Positions 1-5,032 of a stretch of DNA of 5,032 nucleotides are shown here, piece after piece (the stretch's first letter is position 1; every line of letters begins with the position of its first letter). The notes under the pieces were generated by a model. The model ran no database searches and was not told where the DNA came from. It was given only the letters and a program-made list of their open reading frames with translations. The translations under genes and the position numbers were made by a program. The stretch comes from an uncultured Capnocytophaga sp. (GTDB taxonomy: Bacteria; Bacteroidota; Bacteroidia; Flavobacteriales; Flavobacteriaceae). The stretch covers positions 1 through 5,032 of the forward strand of contig CAJZFM010000178.1 in assembly GCA_915070235.1 (NCBI GenBank), given 5' to 3'.

Positions 1-24
1 CAAAGTATATAATCTTATAATTAT

Positions 25-1023
25 TTATTTAGGATCGTAAGCCCACTTGAGGTATAGGGAGCCCCAAGTAAAACCACCGCCGAAGGCTGCGAAGACGAGA
101 TTATCTCCCTTTTTGAGTTGTTTCTCGTAGTCATAGAGAGCCAAAGGTAGGGTGGCGGAGGTGGTATTGCCGTAGCGCTGGATATTGAGCATCACTTTCT
201 CATGGGGGAGCCCCATGCGGTCGGCTGTAGCGTCAATGATGCGCTTGTTGGCCTGATGAGGTACCAGCCAGTTGAGGTCATCAGCCGATAGGTTATTGCG
301 TTCAAGAATCGCATCGGTGGCATCGGCCATACGGGAGACGGCATATTTGAAAACCGTTTTTCCGTCCTGATATAGGTTATTTTTTCCTTCCTTGAGAGTT
401 TCAGGAGTTGTAGGGAGGATAGAGCCGCCTGCTTCTATCTTGAGGTATTCGCGACCAGAGCCATCGCTACGTAGGTACTCATCTTGTACCCCTAAGCCTT
501 CGTAATTAGGTTCAAAAAGTACAGCCCCCGCTCCATCGCCAAAGATGATACAAGTAGCGCGATCGGTGTAATCCACAATAGAAGACATTTTGTCAGCCCC
601 GACCAAGAGCACTTTCTTGTATCTGCCCGACTCTATATAGCGAGCTGCTGCGGACATACCATAGAGGAAGCTGGAACAAGCCGCTTGTAGGTCAATAGCA
701 AAGGCATTGACCGCTCCTATCTGGGTAGCCAAGTAAGCGCCAGAGATTGCCACAGGCATATCGGGAGTTACACTGGCAAAAAGGACTAAATCAATATCGG
801 CAGGGTTGGTACCAGTCTTACGGAACAAATCTTCAACCGCTTTTATGCCCAAGAAAGATGCTCCCTTGCCTTCTTCTTTTAAAAGCCTTCTTTCCTTGAT
901 ACCTGTACGGGTGGTAATCCACTCATCGGTGGTATCTACCATTTTTTCTAGCAAACTGTTGGATAGAACAAAATCGGGTACATATCCGCCCACGCCTGTT
1001 ATAGCAGCTGTAATTTTTGTCAT
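25..1023 (-). CDS. fabH: Beta-ketoacyl-ACP synthase III (FabH)
   Basis: Cytoplasmic condensing enzyme that starts type II fatty-acid synthesis by joining an acyl-CoA primer to malonyl-ACP with loss of CO2. The 332-residue protein has the normal family length and the complete Cys-His-Asn catalytic set: Cys116 in DLQAACSSF, His256 in VPHQANKR and Asn286 in YGNTTSA. The glycine-rich end GGGFTWGSLYLKW (about 315-327) is also typical of FabH and separates it from the FabB/FabF elongating synthases. The ATG at 1023 is chosen because it gives the usual FabH N-terminus (MTKITAAITGVGGYVPD). An in-frame TTG three codons earlier adds only MIS and is unlikely. No Shine-Dalgarno sequence precedes it, as is usual in Bacteroidota. 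The gene lies 115 bases downstream of the GNAT gene on the same strand, so it could be the third gene of the dapF transcript or have its own promoter. Primer preference (acetyl or branched-chain) cannot be read from the sequence. Paralogues of this family exist in the phylum, so the exact role is slightly less certain than the family. Confidence 0.96.
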   Translation of the reverse strand: MTKITAAITGVGGYVPDFVLSNSLLEKMVDTTDEWITTRTGIKERRLLKEEGKGASFLGIKAVEDLFRKTGTNPADIDLVLFASVTPDMPVAISGAYLATQIGAVNAFAIDLQAACSSFLYGMSAAARYIESGRYKKVLLVGADKMSSIVDYTDRATCIIFGDGAGAVLFEPNYEGLGVQDEYLRSDGSGREYLKIEAGGSILPTTPETLKEGKNNLYQDGKTVFKYAVSRMADATDAILERNNLSADDLNWLVPHQANKRIIDATADRMGLPHEKVMLNIQRYGNTTSATLPLALYDYEKQLKKGDNLVFAAFGGGFTWGSLYLKWAYDPK

Positions 1024-1041
1024 AGAAATCAAAGTTTAACC

Positions 1042-1055
1042 GCTCTTAAAAGAGC
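1042..1055 (-). promoter_or_regulatory. Small inverted repeat in the fabH leader
   Basis: A perfect 6-base inverted repeat with a 2-base centre (GCTCTT-TT-AAGAGC on the fabH strand) sits 18 bases ahead of the fabH ATG. It is the only clear symmetric element in the 115-base gap between the GNAT stop and fabH. It could be a weak hairpin in the mRNA leader or a half-site pair for a DNA-binding regulator. No U-run follows on either strand, so it does not look like an intrinsic terminator. I see no convincing Bacteroidota promoter in this gap. The nearest is TAACTTTA at about 1102-1109 (minus strand) with a TTTA 18 bases upstream, which matches poorly. A functional role is inference. Confidence 0.3.
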
Positions 1056-1138
1056 ATATGAAATAGAGGCGCAAGTTACAAAAAAAATACGAATTGTGGT
1101 ACAATAAAGTTATTTTTTTCTTACTTATCGCTAAAGAA

Positions 1139-1636
1139 TTAAGGTTTAAAATACTGGTATAGATATACGTTTTGAAAATTACCATCAAAGAAGCACCAGT
1201 CCTTCAGGGTGGCAGTGCATAGGAAACCTTGTCGCAAAAATAGTTTTTGGCTATAGAGATTTCCCTGATGTACATAGGCGGTGAGCTGGTGTAAGTCTAA
1301 GAAAGTAAAGGCATAGTTGCATAGTTGCTCCAAGGCCTTGGTAGCAATTCCTTTTTGCCTGAAAGGAGCAGCAACGACTATAGCTACAGAAGCACGTTTG
1401 TTCTTGGGTTGATAGTCGTATAAGTCGGCACAGCCAACCGCCTTTTCTTGGTAGGTAATGACAAAGCGTTGTTGCTTGACCTGATAGATGTCTTGGTGTG
1501 CATTGGCTATATAGGACAGTAATAGCTGCCGAGAGAAGGGTGCTTGTGTCTCGCTTACCTCCCAAAGTGTTTGGTCATTCTCTAAGTTGTATAAAAAATC
1601 TATATCTTCAGGTTCGAGTGCTCTTAGTGCTACCAT
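1139..1636 (-). CDS. GNAT-family N-acetyltransferase (SpeG/RimJ-like)
   Basis: A 165-residue cytoplasmic acetyltransferase predicted to transfer acetyl from acetyl-CoA to an amine. The GNAT fold is supported by an N-terminal LRALEPEDIDFLYNLEND segment. The acetyl-CoA pyrophosphate-binding motif A follows at about residues 85-100 (VVAAPFRQKGIATKAL, with the R/Q-x-x-G-x-A pattern). The motif-B-like NLYSQKLFLRQGF lies at 126-138, where Asn126 and the aromatic residues fit this superfamily. Length and motif order resemble the diamine acetyltransferase (SpeG) and ribosomal-protein acetyltransferase (RimJ/RimL) groups, but nothing visible fixes the substrate. The start ATG lies 2 bases after the dapF stop codon, so the two genes are almost certainly co-transcribed and perhaps translationally coupled. 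A physiological link to dapF is therefore plausible but unproven. There is no signal peptide or membrane segment. Confidence 0.88.
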   Translation of the reverse strand: MVALRALEPEDIDFLYNLENDQTLWEVSETQAPFSRQLLLSYIANAHQDIYQVKQQRFVITYQEKAVGCADLYDYQPKNKRASVAIVVAAPFRQKGIATKALEQLCNYAFTFLDLHQLTAYVHQGNLYSQKLFLRQGFLCTATLKDWCFFDGNFQNVYLYQYFKP

Positions 1637-1638
1637 AA

Positions 1639-2445
1639 TTATACACTTATAGTTCCTTCAAAGACGAAATCAGCACCACCAATAAGCCATACATTGGTAT
1701 ATTCTTTTATTTTTAGGCCAAGAAATTCCTTTTTCACCTCAAAAGTTACCTCCAGTGTGCCACCTTTGGTCTCCAAGATGATGTATTCGGCCTTGGTTTT
1801 TCCTGTTTTGTGCATAGCAATGGCTGTAGCAGTGGCACCTGTACCACAGGAATACGTCTCGTCCTCCACGCCTCGCTCATAGGTACGTACCTTAAAGCGA
1901 TTGTCGGCTATGGGCTCTACGAAATTCACATTGACCCCCTCAATATTGAAAGGTACGCCATAGCGTATTTCAGCTCCTTTTTTCTTAACGTCCAAGCTGT
2001 CCAGATTTTTGACAACCTCCACATAATGAGGTGACCCTGTATCAAGAGTTACTCCCTTCTTCACCTTTTGGATATCGCTGACATCTTGCATTTGTAAGTG
2101 AATAAGGTTGTTCTTGAAGATAGCCCTGTGCAGTCCGTCAGGGGCGGAGAAGGTAGTTTCCTCGGCTGAGATAACGCCCAGCTTGCGAGCAAAGGCTACG
2201 ATACAGCGTCCGCCGTTGCCACACATGGAGCTTGGATTGCCGTCAGAATTGTAATAGACCATGGAAAAATCGTTCTCTGGGTCATTCTCTAGCAGGATTA
2301 ACCCATCAGCACCAATACCAAAACGACGCTCACACAACTGTGCCACTAGCTTGGTATTGCCCTTTGGAAAGGTAGCAGTACGGTTATCAACCATGATAAA
2401 ATCGTTGCCTGCCCCTTGGTATTTGTAAAAATGTATAACTCTCAT
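1639..2445 (-). CDS. dapF: Diaminopimelate epimerase (DapF)
   Basis: PLP-independent epimerase that converts LL- to meso-diaminopimelate, the last step before lysine and the source of the cross-linking residue in peptidoglycan. The 268-residue protein carries both catalytic cysteines: Cys75 in MCGNGGRC and Cys200 in YSCGTGA. It also has the substrate-binding segments GAGNDF (11-16), NSDGN (66-70), GSPH (137-140) and YERGVEDET (189-197). Length is normal for the family. The ATG at 2445 gives the classic N-terminus (MRVIHFYKYQGAGNDF). The reading frame stays open for 16 codons further upstream to a TTG, but that stretch overlaps the promoter's -33 and -7 boxes and encodes a hydrophobic run unlike any DapF, so it is rejected. 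The gene is first in a probable operon with the GNAT gene and is driven by the promoter at 2464-2494, which leaves a very short leader. Confidence 0.97.
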   Translation of the reverse strand: MRVIHFYKYQGAGNDFIMVDNRTATFPKGNTKLVAQLCERRFGIGADGLILLENDPENDFSMVYYNSDGNPSSMCGNGGRCIVAFARKLGVISAEETTFSAPDGLHRAIFKNNLIHLQMQDVSDIQKVKKGVTLDTGSPHYVEVVKNLDSLDVKKKGAEIRYGVPFNIEGVNVNFVEPIADNRFKVRTYERGVEDETYSCGTGATATAIAMHKTGKTKAEYIILETKGGTLEVTFEVKKEFLGLKIKEYTNVWLIGGADFVFEGTISV

Positions 2446-2463
2446 TGTCTGTGTTTTTAAGGG

Positions 2464-2494
2464 CAAAATTAGGAAAAATAACAGAATAAACAAA
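2464..2494 (-). promoter_or_regulatory. Bacteroidota-type promoter of dapF
   Basis: On the minus strand, TTTG (2494-2491) is followed after exactly 19 bases by TAATTTTG (2471-2464). This matches all fixed positions of the Bacteroidota primary-sigma consensus TTTG-N19-21-TAnnTTTG. The box ends 18 bases before the dapF ATG, so transcription would begin roughly a dozen bases ahead of the start codon and give a very short leader. It supports the choice of the 2445 start codon. Confidence 0.82.
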
Positions 2495-2501
2495 GAAACA
2501 G

Positions 2502-2513
2502 AAAAATATTTTT
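2502..2513. promoter_or_regulatory. AT-only palindrome between the divergent promoters
   Basis: A perfect 12-base palindrome, AAAAATATTTTT, lies between the two outward-facing -33 boxes (2491-2494 and 2532-2535). Position and composition would suit a shared UP-like or curved-DNA element, or an operator acting on both dapF and tcdA. Short A/T palindromes arise easily by chance in AT-rich DNA, so function is only a possibility. Confidence 0.25.
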
Positions 2514-2531
2514 AAGAAAGCATTTTTTTAT

Positions 2532-2562
2532 TTTGTCTTTTACTGAAAAGATTGTAATTTTG
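2532..2562 (+). promoter_or_regulatory. Bacteroidota-type promoter of tcdA
   Basis: TTTG (2532-2535), a 19-base spacer, then TAATTTTG (2555-2562) match the Bacteroidota consensus at every fixed position. The -7 box and the two bases after it (TAATTTTGCC) are identical to those of the divergent dapF promoter, and the spacer is the same length. Transcription would start near 2567-2570, just before the heptamer repeats, and give a leader of about 135 bases ahead of the tcdA GTG. Confidence 0.8.
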
Positions 2563-2573
2563 CCACCCGAAAA

Positions 2574-2622
2574 TAGTGAAAAGTGATTAGTGAAAAGTGA
2601 TTAGTGGTTAGTGATTAGTTTT
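2574..2622 (+). repeat. Heptanucleotide tandem repeat, left arm
   Basis: Seven consecutive 7-base units read TAGTGAA, AAGTGAT, TAGTGAA, AAGTGAT, TAGTGGT, TAGTGAT, TAGTTTT. The first four form two exact tandem copies of a 14-base unit (2574-2587 and 2588-2601). The array begins within a few bases of the predicted tcdA transcription start. It has no coding potential of note. It resembles short tandem repeats known from intergenic DNA of several bacterial groups, but whether this unit recurs elsewhere in this genome cannot be seen here. Confidence 0.9.
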
Positions 2623-2679
2623 TAAGGATTATTACTTTTTACCTTATTACTTTTTACCCTATTACTTATTACTTTTTAC
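2576..2679 (+). promoter_or_regulatory. Predicted repeat-built hairpin in the tcdA leader
   Basis: In the plus-strand transcript, GUGAAAAGUGAU at 2576-2587 pairs along its whole length with AUUACUUUUUAC at 2668-2679. The second copy at 2590-2601 pairs in the same way, nested inside, with 2646-2657. Each 12-pair helix has ten Watson-Crick pairs and two G-U pairs. The apical part is 2602-2645. If the 2532-2562 promoter is used, this structure fills most of the leader and ends about 24 bases before the GTG start. A role in translation control, mRNA stability or attenuation is inference. The pairing itself is seen directly. Confidence 0.5.
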
Positions 2680-2689
2680 CTTTTACTTT
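2629..2689 (+). repeat. Heptanucleotide tandem repeat, right arm (complementary sense)
   Basis: The 15-base unit TTATTACTTTTTACC occurs three times exactly, at 2629-2643, 2644-2658 (directly adjoining) and 2666-2680. Between and after these are further TTACTTT-like heptamers ending at 2689. Most units are 7 bases (TTACTTT, TTACCTT, TTACCCT, TTACTTA), with single extra bases at 2646 and 2661 breaking the phase. Read on the opposite strand the unit is GGTAAAAAGTAA, nearly the same as the left-arm unit GTGAAAAGTGAT, so this is the same family of repeat in inverted orientation. Confidence 0.9.
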
Positions 2690-2703
2690 AAATTTAGATA
2701 GTT

Positions 2704-3411
2704 GTGTGGCGAGAGAGAACAAAATTAGTCGTTAAAGACGAGGGTTTACAGAAATTGGAGCACTCTCATGTCCTTGTAGTAGGACTGGGGGGTGTAGGGG
2801 CTTTTGTTGCCGAATTTTTAGCCCGTGCAGGGGTGGGACACCTTACCATAGTAGATGGCGATGTGGTGGACATCACTAACAAAAACAGACAACTTATAGC
2901 CCTTGATTCTACTATAGGGCAGCCTAAAGCAGAGCTTGTAGCTCAGCGGCTTAGGGACATTAACCCCCATATAGTGCTGGAGGTCATCAATGACTTTCTT
3001 ACCCCTGAGACGGCTTACGACTTGGTGGATAGTCGGTTTGACTATGTGGCTGATTGTATAGATAGTATATCCCCTAAGATAAGTCTGCTTAGAGCTTGTC
3101 ATGATAGTCGAGTGAAGGTCATCAGCAGTATGGGAGCAGGAGGTGTACTAGACCCCTCCAAGGTAAAGGTGGCCGACATTTCCCAAACCCGTGATTGTCC
3201 GCTAGCACGTACTATCCGCAAAAGACTCAAGAAAGAAGGTATCCAGCCTAAGTTCAAAGCCGTGTTCTCCCTAGAACTCCCAGATAAGGATATGATGGCG
3301 CTCACTGATGGGGCAAACTTCAAGCGTTCCTATTATGGCACCATGAGCTATATGCCTGCCCTCTTCGGTATCCATGTAGCAGGGGTGATTGTACGCAAAC
3401 TCATAGAGTAG
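2704..3411 (+). CDS. tcdA: tRNA threonylcarbamoyladenosine dehydratase (TcdA/CsdL)
   Basis: ThiF/E1-like ATP-dependent enzyme that cyclises t6A at position 37 of ANN-decoding tRNAs to ct6A; it acts in the cytoplasm. The 235-residue protein has the nucleotide-binding loop GLGGVG (28-33), acidic Asp51/Asp53 at the end of the second strand (IVDGDVV), the NRQ motif (61-63), and Lys75 in QPKAE. It also has D117-CI-D120 in VADCIDS, the family-specific SSMGAGG (141-147) with DPSKVKVADIS (150-160), Cys165 in DCPLARTIRKRL, and GTMSYMPALFG (212-222). These last blocks distinguish TcdA from ThiF and MoeB, and the zinc-binding CxxC pairs of MoeB/ThiF are absent. The start is GTG: an in-frame TAG at 2695-2697 rules out anything upstream, and the family usually begins a few residues before the ERT motif seen here at 4-6. 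The gene diverges from dapF and converges on the patatin gene with one base between the stops, so it is probably a single-gene transcript. Confidence 0.93.
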   Translation: MWRERTKLVVKDEGLQKLEHSHVLVVGLGGVGAFVAEFLARAGVGHLTIVDGDVVDITNKNRQLIALDSTIGQPKAELVAQRLRDINPHIVLEVINDFLTPETAYDLVDSRFDYVADCIDSISPKISLLRACHDSRVKVISSMGAGGVLDPSKVKVADISQTRDCPLARTIRKRLKKEGIQPKFKAVFSLELPDKDMMALTDGANFKRSYYGTMSYMPALFGIHVAGVIVRKLIE

Positions 3412-3412
3412 C

Positions 3413-5032
3413 TTAGAACCAAAAACCAATGTTGAAAAGCCAAAGAAACTTATTCGTCTCAGGAGAATAGGTAGCCTTTAGCTCAATGGGGCCTAAGATC
3501 GTATCGGAGCTTAACCCCAAGGCATAGCCTGTATATTTGGGCTTGGCAAACCAACTGCGCTCAGCAAACATATTGTCATTAGCATTAGCGATATTGGCAA
3601 TGGCCTTGATATAATTCTTCTTATAAAAACGATAGTTGAAAGAAAGTTCCCCCTTGAGGAAGTCATAATTCCCAAAGCTTAAGTAATCATACCCATAGAA
3701 AGGGAGAATGTTTCCGAAAAAGTTATCCCCTTGTCCCCCGAATACATACTGCAAGAAAGGAGCATTGGGTAGTCCCAAGTGGAAGCCTGCCGAACACATG
3801 GCTTTTCCAGAAAGCCGATCGGTAATTCGCCAAGCGCCTCCTATATCGGCTTTGACCAAGATGATAGGGTTAATCCTTTCTCCATAGCCTGTAGAGTGTA
3901 GGTACCAATGGCCACGTGCATCAAAGTACAATCCCTCGGTAGGGAAAAGTGCATTGTCCAAAGAGTCATAGCGCAGATAGCTGAAAAGAGAATAGTAATT
4001 TACTTGTTCATTGAAGTTGTCAGGCTGTGCTTTCACTTTATACAACTCGTGCTCTACACCTGCTCCCACTAAGAACTTGCGACGGAAGAAAATAGACTGC
4101 AAGTATAGCTGGTTCTTCAGACGAGAGAGCGCCAAGTTGGTATCCCCAGTGGTGAGTGAAAACCCTTTGAAAGAGATATCACGACGGAAATGGTCATACT
4201 TACTCTGAAAGCCATAACTGGTATAAAATCCCTTATCTACGTAATAATCAAACTTATAGCGAAGGTTATCACCAGCGATAAAGTCAAAGGAAATAAAATC
4301 GTCCTTCTGTAGGAAACTTGATCGGCTTAGATTCAGGAGTATGCTCGTCTGGTAAAGGTTGTCGTAGTGCAGGGACATCTTCACCCAAGTCTGTGCAGGG
4401 GCTTCCTCCAAGATAAACCGCAATTCTTCTCCCTCATCGGTGGAGCAGATATGGTAGTTGATCCCCCTAAAATTCTGGGTAGCCATGATATTCTGCACCC
4501 CGTCTTTGAGGTCTTTGAAGGAGATTTTCTCATTCCACTGGAATCCCAATTTCCCTCTAAGATACGCATCGGAATAGTGCTTATTACCTGAAAAGGTAAT
4601 ATTGCTAATTCGCAAGGAATCAGGGATTTTGGTATTTATAATATCAGAGTCTTTCTTTCTGAGATGTCGCTTGAGCCAATACAGGTGAGGGAGCACCTTT
4701 TTGGTAGCTACTCGTCCAGAGTCAATGATTGCCTGTCCGTCCTCAAAGGAAATGACATTATAACCACTCATATCGGGGTGGATATAGATGTCCGTTTTCT
4801 CTCGTTTCTCCTTCATGTCATTGGCGATTTTGTAGCCAGTAATCTGGAGCAATACGCTATTGGCCGAGCGTAAGTCCTTACGCTTTTTCAGGGGAGATTG
4901 TACATCTACTCCTATGATCACGTCCATACCCTTGGCTCTGACCTCATCTACAGGGTAGTTGTTCATCACCCCTCCGTCGGTTAGGTAGCGACCCTCTACA
5001 TCTACAGGGGCAAAAAGGGTAGGGAAGGAGCC
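3413..5032 (-). CDS. Patatin-like phospholipase fused to POTRA and Omp85 barrel (partial, 5' end outside window)
   Basis: The reading frame is open to the right edge, so only the last 539 residues are seen; the N-terminus, with the expected signal peptide and GxSxG serine motif, lies beyond it. The visible part begins in the patatin domain: FPTLFAPVDVEGRYLTDGG contains the DGG motif with the catalytic Asp (visible residue 19), followed by VMNNYPVDEVRAKGMDVIIGVDV. A linker leads to one POTRA-like domain (about 138-210, starting LRISNITFSGNKHYSD). An Omp85/BamA-type barrel follows (about 215-539) with the typical RYDSLDNALFPTEGLYFDARG (about 354-374) and a C-terminal aromatic residue (GFWF), the usual outer-membrane barrel signature. 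The architecture is that of PlpD-like (type Vd) proteins, in which a lipid hydrolase is carried by its own barrel. The barrel's usual L6 VRGF/Y motif appears as FYGYDY at 445-450, without the Arg. An internal GTG/ATG at 4964-4969 is not a true start because the patatin motif continues through it. Lipase activity and exact topology are inferred from the family. Confidence 0.9.
   Translation of the reverse strand, partial: GSFPTLFAPVDVEGRYLTDGGVMNNYPVDEVRAKGMDVIIGVDVQSPLKKRKDLRSANSVLLQITGYKIANDMKEKREKTDIYIHPDMSGYNVISFEDGQAIIDSGRVATKKVLPHLYWLKRHLRKKDSDIINTKIPDSLRISNITFSGNKHYSDAYLRGKLGFQWNEKISFKDLKDGVQNIMATQNFRGINYHICSTDEGEELRFILEEAPAQTWVKMSLHYDNLYQTSILLNLSRSSFLQKDDFISFDFIAGDNLRYKFDYYVDKGFYTSYGFQSKYDHFRRDISFKGFSLTTGDTNLALSRLKNQLYLQSIFFRRKFLVGAGVEHELYKVKAQPDNFNEQVNYYSLFSYLRYDSLDNALFPTEGLYFDARGHWYLHSTGYGERINPIILVKADIGGAWRITDRLSGKAMCSAGFHLGLPNAPFLQYVFGGQGDNFFGNILPFYGYDYLSFGNYDFLKGELSFNYRFYKKNYIKAIANIANANDNMFAERSWFAKPKYTGYALGLSSDTILGPIELKATYSPETNKFLWLFNIGFWF

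Noticed and set aside
1..24. Terminator or promoter in the bases after fabH
   Set aside because: The stretch is AT-rich, with no stem-loop and no full promoter box; too little sequence is present to call anything.
1042..1055. Intrinsic terminator between the GNAT gene and fabH
   Set aside because: The stem is only 6 pairs and no run of U follows on either strand.
2446..2493. 16-codon hydrophobic N-terminal extension of dapF from a TTG, resembling a signal peptide
   Set aside because: It overlaps both boxes of the dapF promoter, starts with TTG and is AT-rich non-coding in character. DapF is cytoplasmic and normally begins at the MRVIHF-type sequence.
2574..2689. CRISPR array
   Set aside because: Units are only 7 to 15 bases, tandem or nearly so, with no unique spacers of 30 bases or so and no cas genes nearby.
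2689..2696. Alternative tcdA promoter box TAAATTTA close to the GTG
   Set aside because: It lacks the final G, has no TTTG about 19 to 21 bases upstream, and lies so close to the GTG that the mRNA would be nearly leaderless. The 2532-2562 promoter is a full match.
2818..3323. Minus-strand open frames opposite tcdA
   Set aside because: tcdA is a strong family match over its whole length, and the opposite frames show no known motif.
4011..4208. Plus-strand open frame of 65 codons inside the patatin-Omp85 gene, and similar short frames at 806-1039, 1694-1882, 4367-4591 and 4664-4873
   Set aside because: They lie antisense within well-supported coding regions, have no recognisable domains and no promoter, and look like frame shadows.
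4964..4969. GTG/ATG as the true start of the patatin-Omp85 gene
   Set aside because: The frame continues upstream to the window edge with a conserved patatin segment (FPTLFAP, GRYLTDGG), so the gene is cut by the window and not started here.

Overview
The window looks like a chromosomal housekeeping stretch from a member of the Bacteroidota, most likely class Flavobacteriia. A Capnocytophaga-like organism is my best guess from protein flavour, but I cannot confirm the genus. The reasons are: two promoters that match the Bacteroidota consensus (TTTG, 19-base spacer, TAnnTTTG); no Shine-Dalgarno sequences ahead of the genes; AT-rich intergenic DNA; and an outer-membrane patatin/Omp85 fusion of a type common in this phylum.

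Layout, left to right. On the minus strand, transcribed right to left, are dapF (diaminopimelate epimerase, 1639-2445), a GNAT acetyltransferase 2 bases after it (1139-1636), and, after a 115-base gap, fabH (ketoacyl-ACP synthase III, 25-1023). dapF has a near-perfect promoter at 2464-2494. dapF and the acetyltransferase almost certainly share a transcript. fabH may be read through from them or have its own start in the gap, which also holds a small inverted repeat.

Between 2446 and 2703 lies a divergent regulatory region with two back-to-back consensus promoters, a central AT palindrome, and an unusual array of roughly 7-base repeats. The array fills almost the whole predicted 5' leader of the plus-strand gene tcdA (2704-3411, tRNA t6A dehydratase). 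Its left and right halves are reverse complements of each other apart from positions that still pair as G-U in RNA, so the leader could fold into a long hairpin.

tcdA converges with a minus-strand gene (3413-5032, running off the right edge) with one base between the stop codons. That gene encodes the C-terminal part of a patatin-like phospholipase fused to a POTRA domain and an Omp85-type outer-membrane barrel.

The genes do not form one pathway. dapF feeds lysine and peptidoglycan synthesis, fabH starts fatty-acid elongation, tcdA finishes a tRNA modification, and the patatin protein acts at the outer membrane. I found no mobile element, CRISPR array, RNA gene or defence system. The most unusual structure is the repeat-built leader of tcdA.
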